A stretch of DNA of 39,613 nt from Bacteroidales bacterium. GTDB lineage: Bacteria; Bacteroidota; Bacteroidia; Bacteroidales; VadinHA17. Shown here piece after piece: positions 33,059 to 39,613 of the stretch. The notes beneath the pieces were generated by a model. It did no database searches. It saw only the letters and a list, made by a program, of their open reading frames with translations, and was not told the DNA's origin. The stretch is from assembly GCA_019429325.1 (NCBI GenBank), contig JAHYJA010000010.1:1-39613 (forward strand), written 5' to 3'. The position numbers were made by a program, and so were the translations under genes. Numbering within the stretch: the stretch's first letter is position 1; every line of letters begins with the position of its first letter.

Positions 33059-34834
33059 ATGGGCTGGTTACCTGCTACAAAAAAGGAGATTGAGATGCTT
33101 GGATGGGAGCAACCCGATGTGGTGCTCTTCAGCGGGGATGCCTATGTCGACCATCCATCTTTCGGAACTGCTGTGATTGCGAGAGTTATTGAGGACGAGG
33201 GTCTGCGGGTCGCTATAGTCCCCCAGCCTAACTGGAAGGATGATCTGAGGGATTTCACCAAGATGGGCAGACCGAAATACTTTTTTGGTGTAACGGCAGG
33301 AAACATGGACTCAATGGTCAATCATTACACGGCAACCCGACGCCTGCGCTCCGACGATGCGTTTACTCCGGGCGGCAGGGCAGGCTTCAGACCTGACTAT
33401 CCCACAGTTGTTTATACAGAGATACTTAAGAAGATCTACCCCGATTTGCCTGTGGTGATCGGGGGCATAGAGGCATCCATGCGCCGCCTGACACATTATG
33501 ATTACTGGAAAGACAGGCTTGACCCTTCGATACTCTTAACAAGCGGAGCAGACATGCTTGTTTACGGAATGGGAGAACAGCCTGTACGCGAACTGGTAAG
33601 ACTCCTTTCCAGGGGTATCCCCTTTGCCTCACTGAAAACAATACCCCAGACTGCTGTCAGGGCCGGAAAGAACGATCCAGTAACCTTACAGAAAAACTGG
33701 AAGAATATCTTCCTCCACTCATTTGATGAATGCGTTTCTGACAAGGTTCTCCTTGCTGAAAACTTTATAGTGTTTGAAAGGGAATCGAACAGGATCGGTT
33801 CAGGAAGGCTTATTGAAGATGCCGGTGATTACCGGGTGATTGTTAACCCGCCATTTGCACCGGCGGATGAGCGCGAAGCCGACCGCTCATATGATCTCCC
33901 CTATGAGTACAGGCCTCATCCCAGGTATGACAAAAAGGAGAAAATACCTGCTTACGAGATGATTAAATTTTCTGTCAATATTCACAGGGGGTGCTTTGGG
34001 GGATGCAGTTTCTGTGCAATTGCTGCCCACCAGGGTAAGCAGATCATAAGCAGGTCGGAGGAATCTATCCTCCGGGAGGTCGGAAAAATAACCCGGTTGC
34101 CGGGATTTAAGGGTTACATTTCCGATCTTGGGGGCCCCTCTGCAAATATGTACCGGATGACCGCCAGAAATATTGATAAATGCCGGAAATGTGCAAGACC
34201 CTCCTGCATCTGGCCCGCTGTCTGCCCGAACCTTGATGTCAGTCATGCCAGTCTGACAGCTCTTTACCGAAAAGTGAGACGTGCTGAAGGGATCAAAAAA
34301 GCATTTATCGGAAGCGGAATAAGGTATGACCTGTTGTTCCCGGAATGGAACAAAAATGCCGGAAGGGCAGAGAAGGATTATTTTGAAGAACTGATAGTGA
34401 ATCACACATCAGGCAGGCTGAAGGTTGCTCCTGAACATACATCGCCGAAAGTCCTTAATTACATGAGAAAAGCCCCATTCTCCCTTTTCAGGACAATGAG
34501 AGCAGGCTTTGAGAAGGTGAAGACTGCTCACGGGCTTAATTATGAGATTGTTCCGTATTTTATTTCTTCTCACCCCGGTTGTACTGCCAGCGACATGGGA
34601 GAGCTGGCTGCTGAGGTCAGGAACCTCGGCATCAGACCTGAGCAGGTTCAGGATTTTACCCCAACCCCGATGACTCTTTCAACACTTATGTATTACACGG
34701 GGTTCGATCCTTACACCGGAAAAAAGCTTTACGTTGCCAGAAGCAGAGCCGACAAGAACCGGCAGAAGGATCAGTTTTTCTGGTACAAAAAAAAGGCCGG
34801 AAAGAAAAACAATCCCGGCTTTCTGAAAACATGA
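33059..34834 (+). CDS. ygiQ: YgiQ family radical SAM protein
   Basis: A 591-residue radical SAM protein of the UPF0313/YgiQ family, function unknown. The N-terminal part has DVVLFSGDAYVDHPSFGTAVIARVIEDEGL (family start) and VVIGGIEASMRRLTHYDYW. The 4Fe-4S cluster cysteines are C312, C316 and C319 in RGCFGGCSFCAIAAHQG, followed by SDLGGPSANMYRM and CKCARPSCIWPAVCPNL-type cysteines that may hold another cluster (KCRKCARPSC region). The C-terminal YFISSHPGCTASDM and QVQDFTPTPMTLSTLMYYTG belong to the family. It is convergent with the hydC gene by 16 bases, and no functional link is evident. Confidence 0.93.
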   Translation: MGWLPATKKEIEMLGWEQPDVVLFSGDAYVDHPSFGTAVIARVIEDEGLRVAIVPQPNWKDDLRDFTKMGRPKYFFGVTAGNMDSMVNHYTATRRLRSDDAFTPGGRAGFRPDYPTVVYTEILKKIYPDLPVVIGGIEASMRRLTHYDYWKDRLDPSILLTSGADMLVYGMGEQPVRELVRLLSRGIPFASLKTIPQTAVRAGKNDPVTLQKNWKNIFLHSFDECVSDKVLLAENFIVFERESNRIGSGRLIEDAGDYRVIVNPPFAPADEREADRSYDLPYEYRPHPRYDKKEKIPAYEMIKFSVNIHRGCFGGCSFCAIAAHQGKQIISRSEESILREVGKITRLPGFKGYISDLGGPSANMYRMTARNIDKCRKCARPSCIWPAVCPNLDVSHASLTALYRKVRRAEGIKKAFIGSGIRYDLLFPEWNKNAGRAEKDYFEELIVNHTSGRLKVAPEHTSPKVLNYMRKAPFSLFRTMRAGFEKVKTAHGLNYEIVPYFISSHPGCTASDMGELAAEVRNLGIRPEQVQDFTPTPMTLSTLMYYTGFDPYTGKKLYVARSRADKNRQKDQFFWYKKKAGKKNNPGFLKT

Positions 34835-34850
34835 AAAATAACTGAATCTG

Positions 34851-35333
34851 CTACTCGTATTCCCTGAGAATGTTCCTGACATCATCCGGAGCCACCCTTC
34901 CATAGGTTTTATCACCCACCAGAACAACCGGAGCCAGTCCGCAAGCACCGACACATCGCAGGCTGGATAGTGAGAATTTGCCATCGGTGGTAGTTTGACC
35001 GACCTGAAGGTTAAGCTCCTTTTTGAACTCATCCAGCACCTTTTCGGCTCCCCTTACATAGCAGGCAGTTCCCATGCAGATGCTTATCGGGTGCCTTCCC
35101 TTAGGGGTCATGGTAAAGAACGAATAGAATGTAACAACACCGTATATCTTTGCCACAGGTACATCGAGCTCATTTGAAACAACCTCCTGCACCTCTGCAG
35201 GGAGGTAGCCAAAATGCTCCTGACATTTGTGCAATATATTGATCAGTTCCTGTGGATCCTTGTTGAAGGAACTGCATATTTCCCTTATCTTTTCGATATC
35301 TTCCTGTCTCAATTCTATTTTTATACTTGACAT
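34851..35333 (-). CDS. hydC: NADH-dependent hydrogenase subunit HydC (NuoE-like)
   Basis: Thioredoxin-like [2Fe-2S] subunit of a HydABC-type [FeFe] hydrogenase. The 160 residues carry the four NuoE cysteines C86, C91 (ICMGTACYV) and C127, C131 (RCVGACGLAP), plus CQEHFGYLP near residue 37 and VAKIYGVVTFYSFF. Last gene of the operon hydD-hydB-hydA-hydC, 33 bases after hydA, starting with ATG. It relays electrons between NADH/flavin in HydB and HydA. No hydE, hydF or hydG maturation gene is in the window. Confidence 0.93.
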   Translation of the reverse strand: MSSIKIELRQEDIEKIREICSSFNKDPQELINILHKCQEHFGYLPAEVQEVVSNELDVPVAKIYGVVTFYSFFTMTPKGRHPISICMGTACYVRGAEKVLDEFKKELNLQVGQTTTDGKFSLSSLRCVGACGLAPVVLVGDKTYGRVAPDDVRNILREYE

Positions 35334-35366
35334 GATGCAGAATTTTATGTTGAACTTTGTTGTTGA

Positions 35367-37145
35367 TTACTGTTTTACAACGATCTTTTTCTTCCTTTCA
35401 AAATAATGTGTGTGAAGCAGATGGTGAGCTTTTTCGCTGTTTGGTCTGTCTAAAAACTCTTCATAGAGTTTTATTATGAAAGGGTTCTCATGAGATTTGC
35501 GGAGTGGTTTCTTTTTGTCTTCAGCGTAAATTGCTGCTGCCCTGGCTTTTATTATCTCTGAGTTGCCATGATGCAATGGCTGGCCCCCGCCTCCGATACA
35601 GCCTCCGGGGCAGGCCATCACTTCAATGGCATGAAACTGCGACTTGCCTGACCTTACATCATCAAGAAGCTTCCTTGCATTACCCAGTCCGTGAGCAATA
35701 CCAATCCTTACGGGCAAGCCGTCGAAATCAATTGTCGCCTCACGCACACCCTCCAGTCCCCTCAGTTCAGTGAAATCCAGCCTGTCGAGCTTTTTGCCGG
35801 TCTGCAACTCGTAAGCTGTCCTGACCGCTGCTTCGATCACCCCGCCTGTTGCCCCGAAGATCACACCTGCACCAGTCGATTCACCCAGTGGAGCATCAAA
35901 ATCATCTTCTTCAAGATTGTTCAGGTCAATATTTGCCTGTTTGATGAAAGCGGCCAGTTCCCTGGTGGAAATTGAGAAATCGACATCCCGGTTATTGTCT
36001 GTCGAGAATTCTTCGCGCTGGCATTCATACTTCTTGGCAAGGCAGGGCATAATGGATACAACCACCAGGTCTTTCCTGTTTACTTTTATCTTATCGGCAA
36101 AATAGGTTTTGGCTATCGCTCCGAACATCTGCTGGGGCGATTTTGCTGTTGAGGGAACCTCCTTCAGATCGGGGAAGTAATATTCAAAAAAGTTGACCCA
36201 GCCGGGGCAACAGGATGTCAGTATAGGCAGCCTGGCACTCTTGTCTCCGCTGAGATGCCTGTTCAGCCTGTCGAGGAGCTCAGTCCCTTCTTCCATTATC
36301 GTAAGGTCCGCTGCAAAATCGGTATCGAAAACATAATCAAATCCGAGCGCTCTGAGAGCTGACACCATTTTCCCGGTCACAAGGGTGCCGGGTTCCATTC
36401 CGAACTCCTCTCCGAGAGCTGCCCTGACGGCGGGAGCAGTCTGTACAATTACTGTCTTTGACGGATCGGCGAGAGCTCTCAGCACATCCGGTGTATGGTC
36501 AACCTCAGTAAGTGCTCCTGTCGGGCAAACGGCAACACACTGACCGCAGTAGGTACAGGTTGAATGCTCGAGGTTCTGCTCAAAGGCGGGCGCTACAGCC
36601 GCCATAAACCCCCGGTTAACAGCTGACAATGCTCCAACAGTCTGTATTTCGTTGCACATCATCTCGCACCGCCGGCACATGATGCACTTGTCGAGATCTC
36701 TTATGATAGAAGGAGAGGTGTCGAGACGATAAGTCGACATTGCAGCAATTTCCTGTCCGGGTATCTCGCGGATCCCCAGTTTGTGAGCCATCGATTGAAG
36801 TTCGCAGTTCCCCGATTTAGCGCAAATAAGGCAATCCTTGGGATGATCGGAAAGAATGAATTCCATTACTGTCCTGCGGGCATTGAGAACCCTGGTTGTA
36901 TGAGTTCTGACAATCATCCCCTCTTCACAATTCGTTGCACATGAGGGCGCAAGGTTGCGGCGGCCCTCAACCTCAACAACACATATCCGGCACCCGGCAG
37001 GTTTGTTCTCAATATTCATATCCTTCAGTTCCATGTAACAGAGGACCGGTATCTCGATCCCCAGAAGTCTGGCCGCCTTGTTTATTGTTGTACCGCGGGG
37101 TACTTCAACCGCCCGGTTATCTATTGTCAGCTTTATTGTTTCCAT
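35367..37145 (-). CDS. hydA: [FeFe] hydrogenase catalytic subunit HydA, bifurcating type
   Basis: A 592-residue catalytic subunit. In order: a plant-type [2Fe-2S] domain (C36, C52, C55, C69), a His-Cys [4Fe-4S] site (H101, C105, C108, C114), two [4Fe-4S] clusters (C154, C157, C160, C164 and C197, C200, C203, C207), and the H-cluster domain with L1 TSCCPGW (310-316), L2 MPCLAKKYE (366-374), and L3 EVMACPGGCIGGGGQP (508-523). C312, the usual proton-transfer cysteine of group A enzymes, is retained. With HydB and HydC it should make H2 from NADH and reduced ferredoxin, or the reverse. A purine-rich AGAGGA lies upstream of ATG, 17 bases after hydB. Confidence 0.96.
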   Translation of the reverse strand: METIKLTIDNRAVEVPRGTTINKAARLLGIEIPVLCYMELKDMNIENKPAGCRICVVEVEGRRNLAPSCATNCEEGMIVRTHTTRVLNARRTVMEFILSDHPKDCLICAKSGNCELQSMAHKLGIREIPGQEIAAMSTYRLDTSPSIIRDLDKCIMCRRCEMMCNEIQTVGALSAVNRGFMAAVAPAFEQNLEHSTCTYCGQCVAVCPTGALTEVDHTPDVLRALADPSKTVIVQTAPAVRAALGEEFGMEPGTLVTGKMVSALRALGFDYVFDTDFAADLTIMEEGTELLDRLNRHLSGDKSARLPILTSCCPGWVNFFEYYFPDLKEVPSTAKSPQQMFGAIAKTYFADKIKVNRKDLVVVSIMPCLAKKYECQREEFSTDNNRDVDFSISTRELAAFIKQANIDLNNLEEDDFDAPLGESTGAGVIFGATGGVIEAAVRTAYELQTGKKLDRLDFTELRGLEGVREATIDFDGLPVRIGIAHGLGNARKLLDDVRSGKSQFHAIEVMACPGGCIGGGGQPLHHGNSEIIKARAAAIYAEDKKKPLRKSHENPFIIKLYEEFLDRPNSEKAHHLLHTHYFERKKKIVVKQ

Positions 37146-37162
37146 CTGCGCTTTTCCTCTGA

Positions 37163-38956
37163 TTAATGAATGATGATTGCGTCAAACTTGCATTTCTCCT
37201 TGCAGGCACCGCATTTGATGCATATTTCGGGATTGATGATGTGAGGCTCTTTGCGCTCTCCGGTAATTGCATTCACAGGGCATACCCTTGCACATGCTGT
37301 ACATCCCACACAATTTGCCTCGATTATAAAGTACTCCATGAGATCGCGGCACTGGCCAGCCGGACATTTTTTAGCGGTCACATGCGATTCATACTCCTCA
37401 TAAAAGTTATCAAGAGTTGAGAGGACGGGATTGGGTGAGCTCTGACCGAGTCCGCAAAGAGATGTATCCTTTATGACCCTGCTCATGTTCCTCAGGCGGT
37501 CAAGATCGGCTGGTGCACCCTTCCCCTTTGTGATGTGTTCGAGAAGTTCATGCAGGCGCTTATTGCCTATCCTGCACGGGGAGCATTTGCCGCAGGACTC
37601 TTCGACGGTAAACTCAAGAAAGAATTTGGCTACCGATACCATACAGTCATCTTCGTCCATCACTATCAGTCCGCCGGAACCCATCATCGATCCTGCTGCG
37701 ATGAGATTGTCGAAGTCTATGGGTGTGTCGAGGTGCTTTTCTGTCAGACAACCGCCGGATGGCCCTCCGGTCTGTGCAGCCTTGAATTTTTTCCCGTCTC
37801 TTATTCCGCCGCCGATCTCAAAAACAACCTCACGAAGGGTTGTTCCCATTGGTACTTCAACCAGTCCCACATTGTTTATTTTGCCGGCGAGGGCAAAAAC
37901 CTTTGTGCCTTTTGATTTTTCCGTTCCGATACTTCTGAACCAGTCTGCACCTTTGAGGATAACAGGCGATATGCAGGCAAAGGTCTCCACGTTATTGACA
38001 TTGGTGGGTTTGCCCCTGAATCCCGATTCTGCCGGGAACGGCGGCTTCACTGTAGGCTCACCTCTCAGACCTTCCATTGAGTGGATTAATGCGGTCTCCT
38101 CGCCACAGACAAAGGCTCCGGCACCATATTTGATCCCGATATCGAAATTAAAACCAGTTCCCATGATATTGCTGCCCAGCAGCCCGTACTGCCGGGCCTG
38201 GCTGATCGCTGTTTTAAGCCTTGCCACTGCAAGCGGGTACTCGGCACGGATATAGATCAATCCGTTGGCGGCGCCGATGCAGTAGCCGCAAATGGCCATT
38301 GCCTCGAGTACTGCATGAGGATCGCCTTCAAGGACTGATCTGTCCATAAAGGCACCGGGGTCTCCTTCATCGGCATTACAGACAACATATTTTTCTTCAG
38401 CCTGGTTCTTTCTGGCAATCTCCCACTTAAGTCCTGTGGGGAAACCGCCGCCACCCCTGCCTCTTAGTCCTGAATCCTTGATTATCTTTATCGCTTCGTC
38501 CGGTGTCAGTTCCGTAAGAGCTTTAGCCAGGGCCTCGTAAGCATTGGCGGCTATCGCCTCTTCTATGTTTTCAGGATCGATTATGCCGCAATTCCTCAGT
38601 ACAATCCTGAGTTGCTTTTTGCAGGCTGACAGCTCCGGTTCAGTGGCAAGAATCTTCTGAGAAACAGGATCTTTATGAAGCAAACGTTCGACCTTTCGGC
38701 CCTTTAGAACATGTTCGGAAACTATTTCCGTTGCATCGTCGGGGCTAACGTGGGTATAAATAACCTCGTCCGGCATCACTCTTACTACCGGACCAAGTCC
38801 GCACAGGCCGAAACAGCCTGTCCTCACGACCTGTATCTCGTTCTCAAGGGCAAAGGCTTCAATTTCGAGCTGAAGGTTATCGAAGATGGCCTCGCTGTTC
38901 AGGTCGCTGCAGCCCGCTCCGCCGCATACCATTATTTGCATCCTGTATTGTGACAT
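37163..38956 (-). CDS. hydB: NADH-dependent hydrogenase subunit HydB (NuoF-like)
   Basis: Flavin and NADH-binding subunit. The 597 residues contain, in order, a thioredoxin-like [2Fe-2S] segment (VCGGAGCSDLNS, then RTGCFGLCGLGPV), the NuoF FMN/NADH domain (SGLRGRGGGGFPTGLKW and CNADEGDPGAFMDRS, GAGAFVCGEETALIHSMEG), an SLBB region, a [4Fe-4S] motif ESCGKCSPCRIG, and two C-terminal [4Fe-4S] ferredoxin motifs (CVGCTACARVCPVNAI and CIKCGACKEKCKFDAI). ATG at 38956 is preferred to a TTG at 38989: an AGAGG stretch precedes it and relatives start near this position. hydD ends 25 bases upstream. Confidence 0.95.
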   Translation of the reverse strand: MSQYRMQIMVCGGAGCSDLNSEAIFDNLQLEIEAFALENEIQVVRTGCFGLCGLGPVVRVMPDEVIYTHVSPDDATEIVSEHVLKGRKVERLLHKDPVSQKILATEPELSACKKQLRIVLRNCGIIDPENIEEAIAANAYEALAKALTELTPDEAIKIIKDSGLRGRGGGGFPTGLKWEIARKNQAEEKYVVCNADEGDPGAFMDRSVLEGDPHAVLEAMAICGYCIGAANGLIYIRAEYPLAVARLKTAISQARQYGLLGSNIMGTGFNFDIGIKYGAGAFVCGEETALIHSMEGLRGEPTVKPPFPAESGFRGKPTNVNNVETFACISPVILKGADWFRSIGTEKSKGTKVFALAGKINNVGLVEVPMGTTLREVVFEIGGGIRDGKKFKAAQTGGPSGGCLTEKHLDTPIDFDNLIAAGSMMGSGGLIVMDEDDCMVSVAKFFLEFTVEESCGKCSPCRIGNKRLHELLEHITKGKGAPADLDRLRNMSRVIKDTSLCGLGQSSPNPVLSTLDNFYEEYESHVTAKKCPAGQCRDLMEYFIIEANCVGCTACARVCPVNAITGERKEPHIINPEICIKCGACKEKCKFDAIIIH

Positions 38957-38981
38957 GGTTAATCCTCTACGCTTATTTTGT

Positions 38982-39368
38982 TTATTCAATAGTCTGATAA
39001 TTGACCGGAAGTATCCCTTCTAACAGTTCCCCTCCCTTTATGTACTTTTCTATTATCTCATCAGCCTTATGCCTGTCAACATTACCGAAAACAACAGGTT
39101 TTCTGCCCGGGAGAGTAACCTCAATAGTAGGTTCTGCAAAACAGTAACCCATATCACCCGTTCTTATCACGACAGCATCTATGTTCCTTTTTTCAAGTTC
39201 AAGCGTAATGAAATCAAAGATCTCATTTGCGCCCGATGCCAGCCCGCTTGTTCCGGAATGTACCCTGACGAGAACCTTTTCATTTGTCCCGTCACCTTTG
39301 GGATGCACTCTTCCGAGGATCTCATTCCTCAGTCTCCTGAGCTCTTCCGGTGATTTGATTGTTTTCAT
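38982..39368 (-). CDS. hydD: HydD-like small subunit, ferredoxin fold without its cluster cysteines
   Basis: A 128-residue protein in the first place of the hydrogenase operon. Its frame matches (2Fe-2S) thioredoxin-like ferredoxin proteins (VRVHSGTSGLASGANEIFDFI and IRTGDMGYCFAEPTIEVTLPG), but where relatives have cysteines it has S41 and D72; only C76 remains. Acetobacterium woodii has a similarly cofactor-less HydD in its four-subunit enzyme, so this could be a structural subunit. Begins with ATG at 39368. The leader carries Rex-like operators and a promoter element. Confidence 0.7.
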   Translation of the reverse strand: MKTIKSPEELRRLRNEILGRVHPKGDGTNEKVLVRVHSGTSGLASGANEIFDFITLELEKRNIDAVVIRTGDMGYCFAEPTIEVTLPGRKPVVFGNVDRHKADEIIEKYIKGGELLEGILPVNYQTIE

Positions 39369-39439
39369 ATTTCTCTGGTTTGCAAGTGTGTTAATGTCGG
39401 ATCAGTTACAGACCTGCCGCTGCCTTCTGAATTCCGCAA

Positions 39440-39474
39440 CAAAAATAATAATTTATTTGTTAAATAAATAACAA
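39440..39474 (-). promoter_or_regulatory. Promoter of the hydrogenase operon
   Basis: On the minus strand TATTTTTG (39440-39447) is an exact -7 element; TTG at 39472-39474 is a -33 candidate with a spacer of 24 bases, one more than usual. The gene starts 71 bases downstream of the -7 element. The spacer is filled by the Rex-like operator. Confidence 0.5.
39457..39474. promoter_or_regulatory. Rex-like operator 1 of the hydrogenase operon
   Basis: TTGTTA and TAACAA arms are perfect complements around a six-base centre. Against the Rex consensus TTGTTAAnnnnTTAACAA 13 of 14 defined bases match (only position 12 is A instead of T). It overlaps the -33 region and spacer, a good place for repression. 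Confidence 0.65.
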
Positions 39475-39491
39475 TGTTAATAAAATAACAC
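39474..39491. promoter_or_regulatory. Rex-like operator 2 of the hydrogenase operon
   Basis: TGTTA and TAACA arms are perfect complements around six bases; 11 of 14 defined Rex bases match. It shares one base with operator 1 and shows the same mismatch at position 12. Confidence 0.45.
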
Positions 39492-39539
39492 TATGATTTT
39501 AGAAATTAAATTTTCTGCTTCGCTGCCTTCAACTCCCCG

Positions 39540-39560
39540 CTCCCTGCTCCCTGCTCCCAG
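39540..39560 (+). repeat. Tandem 7-base repeat, three units
   Basis: CTCCCTG, CTCCCTG, CTCCCAG in a row, followed by a related CTCACTC at 39561-39567. Together with the array that follows it makes the end of the window a repeat zone. Confidence 0.75.
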
Positions 39561-39576
39561 CTCACTCAACGGCTCA

Positions 39577-39613
39577 CCGCAATCCGCAATCCGCAATCCG
39601 CAATCCGCAATCC
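39577..39613 (+). repeat. Tandem 7-base repeat, five or more units, running off the window edge
   Basis: Five exact copies of CCGCAAT and the beginning of a sixth at the last two bases. Its full length cannot be seen. No gene follows the hydD promoter in the last 120 bases. Confidence 0.9.

Noticed and set aside
37473-38255. Long open frame antisense to hydB (260 codons)
   Set aside because: A shadow of a GC-rich real gene on the other strand; it has no recognisable domain and hydB is certain.
38957-38989. TTG start of hydB overlapping hydD
   Set aside because: ATG at 38956 has an AGAGG stretch upstream and begins where family members begin.

Overview
The window looks like a chromosomal segment of an anaerobic member of the Bacteroidota, probably Bacteroidales or Marinilabiliales. 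The signs are: a PUR-type DUF3276 protein, a DUF5606 protein, the long form of NusB, a FabI of the Bacteroidota type, and repeated upstream matches to the Bacteroidota promoter element TAnnTTTG. The strictly anaerobic touch is a four-gene NADH-linked [FeFe] hydrogenase operon at the right end. Nothing looks like a prophage, an integrative element, an insertion sequence, a CRISPR array or an RNA gene. Almost all the DNA is coding; only the 300-base gap between the carbamate kinase and ornithine carbamoyltransferase genes is large and unusual.

Layout. 1-3.2 kb: 3' part of recN, fabI, and a DUF819 membrane protein. 3.2-8.4 kb: an Omp85-type outer-membrane barrel, then the end of histidine breakdown (hutI overlapping an ftcD-fchA fusion), then a cytosolic-looking NlpC/P60 peptidase. 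8.5-14.6 kb: a PgpH-like 7TM-HD protein, a LolA-like protein with FtsK, and a lipoprotein. 14.8-17.1 kb: carbamate kinase and ornithine carbamoyltransferase, which together can turn citrulline into ornithine plus ATP, separated by an island of three different tandem repeats. 17.1-21.9 kb: DUF456 and PUR genes diverging from nusB-yajC-ybbR-coaE-terB/dnaJ. 22.0-27.1 kb: DUF5606 and an agmatinase-family ureohydrolase, then mazG with a DUF62 protein on the minus strand, then phoH-purC. 27.2-30.6 kb: a triple-LysM periplasmic-binding fusion and an ECF sigma / small membrane protein / CpxP-Spy-like module. 30.7-34.8 kb: a large TPR protein and a YgiQ radical SAM protein. 34.9-39.4 kb: the operon hydD-hydB-hydA-hydC on the minus strand.

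The strongest discoveries are regulatory or structural. First, the hydrogenase promoter carries two tandem inverted repeats closely resembling the operator of Rex, the NADH/NAD+ sensor, which fits an NADH-consuming or NADH-producing hydrogenase. Second, the hydD-like small subunit keeps the ferredoxin-like frame but has only one cysteine. Third, the ECF sigma cluster has the three-part layout of CnrH-CnrY-CnrX and sits behind a cluster of palindromes. Fourth, gaps between genes hold heptamer tandem repeats with different core words but the same 7-base period, plus a 9-base array and a G-quadruplex-like tract. Fifth, the DUF62 protein lacks the Asp-Arg-His residues expected of a SAM hydrolase. 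No wholly new multi-gene system is evident; most genes are recognisable housekeeping or energy genes.
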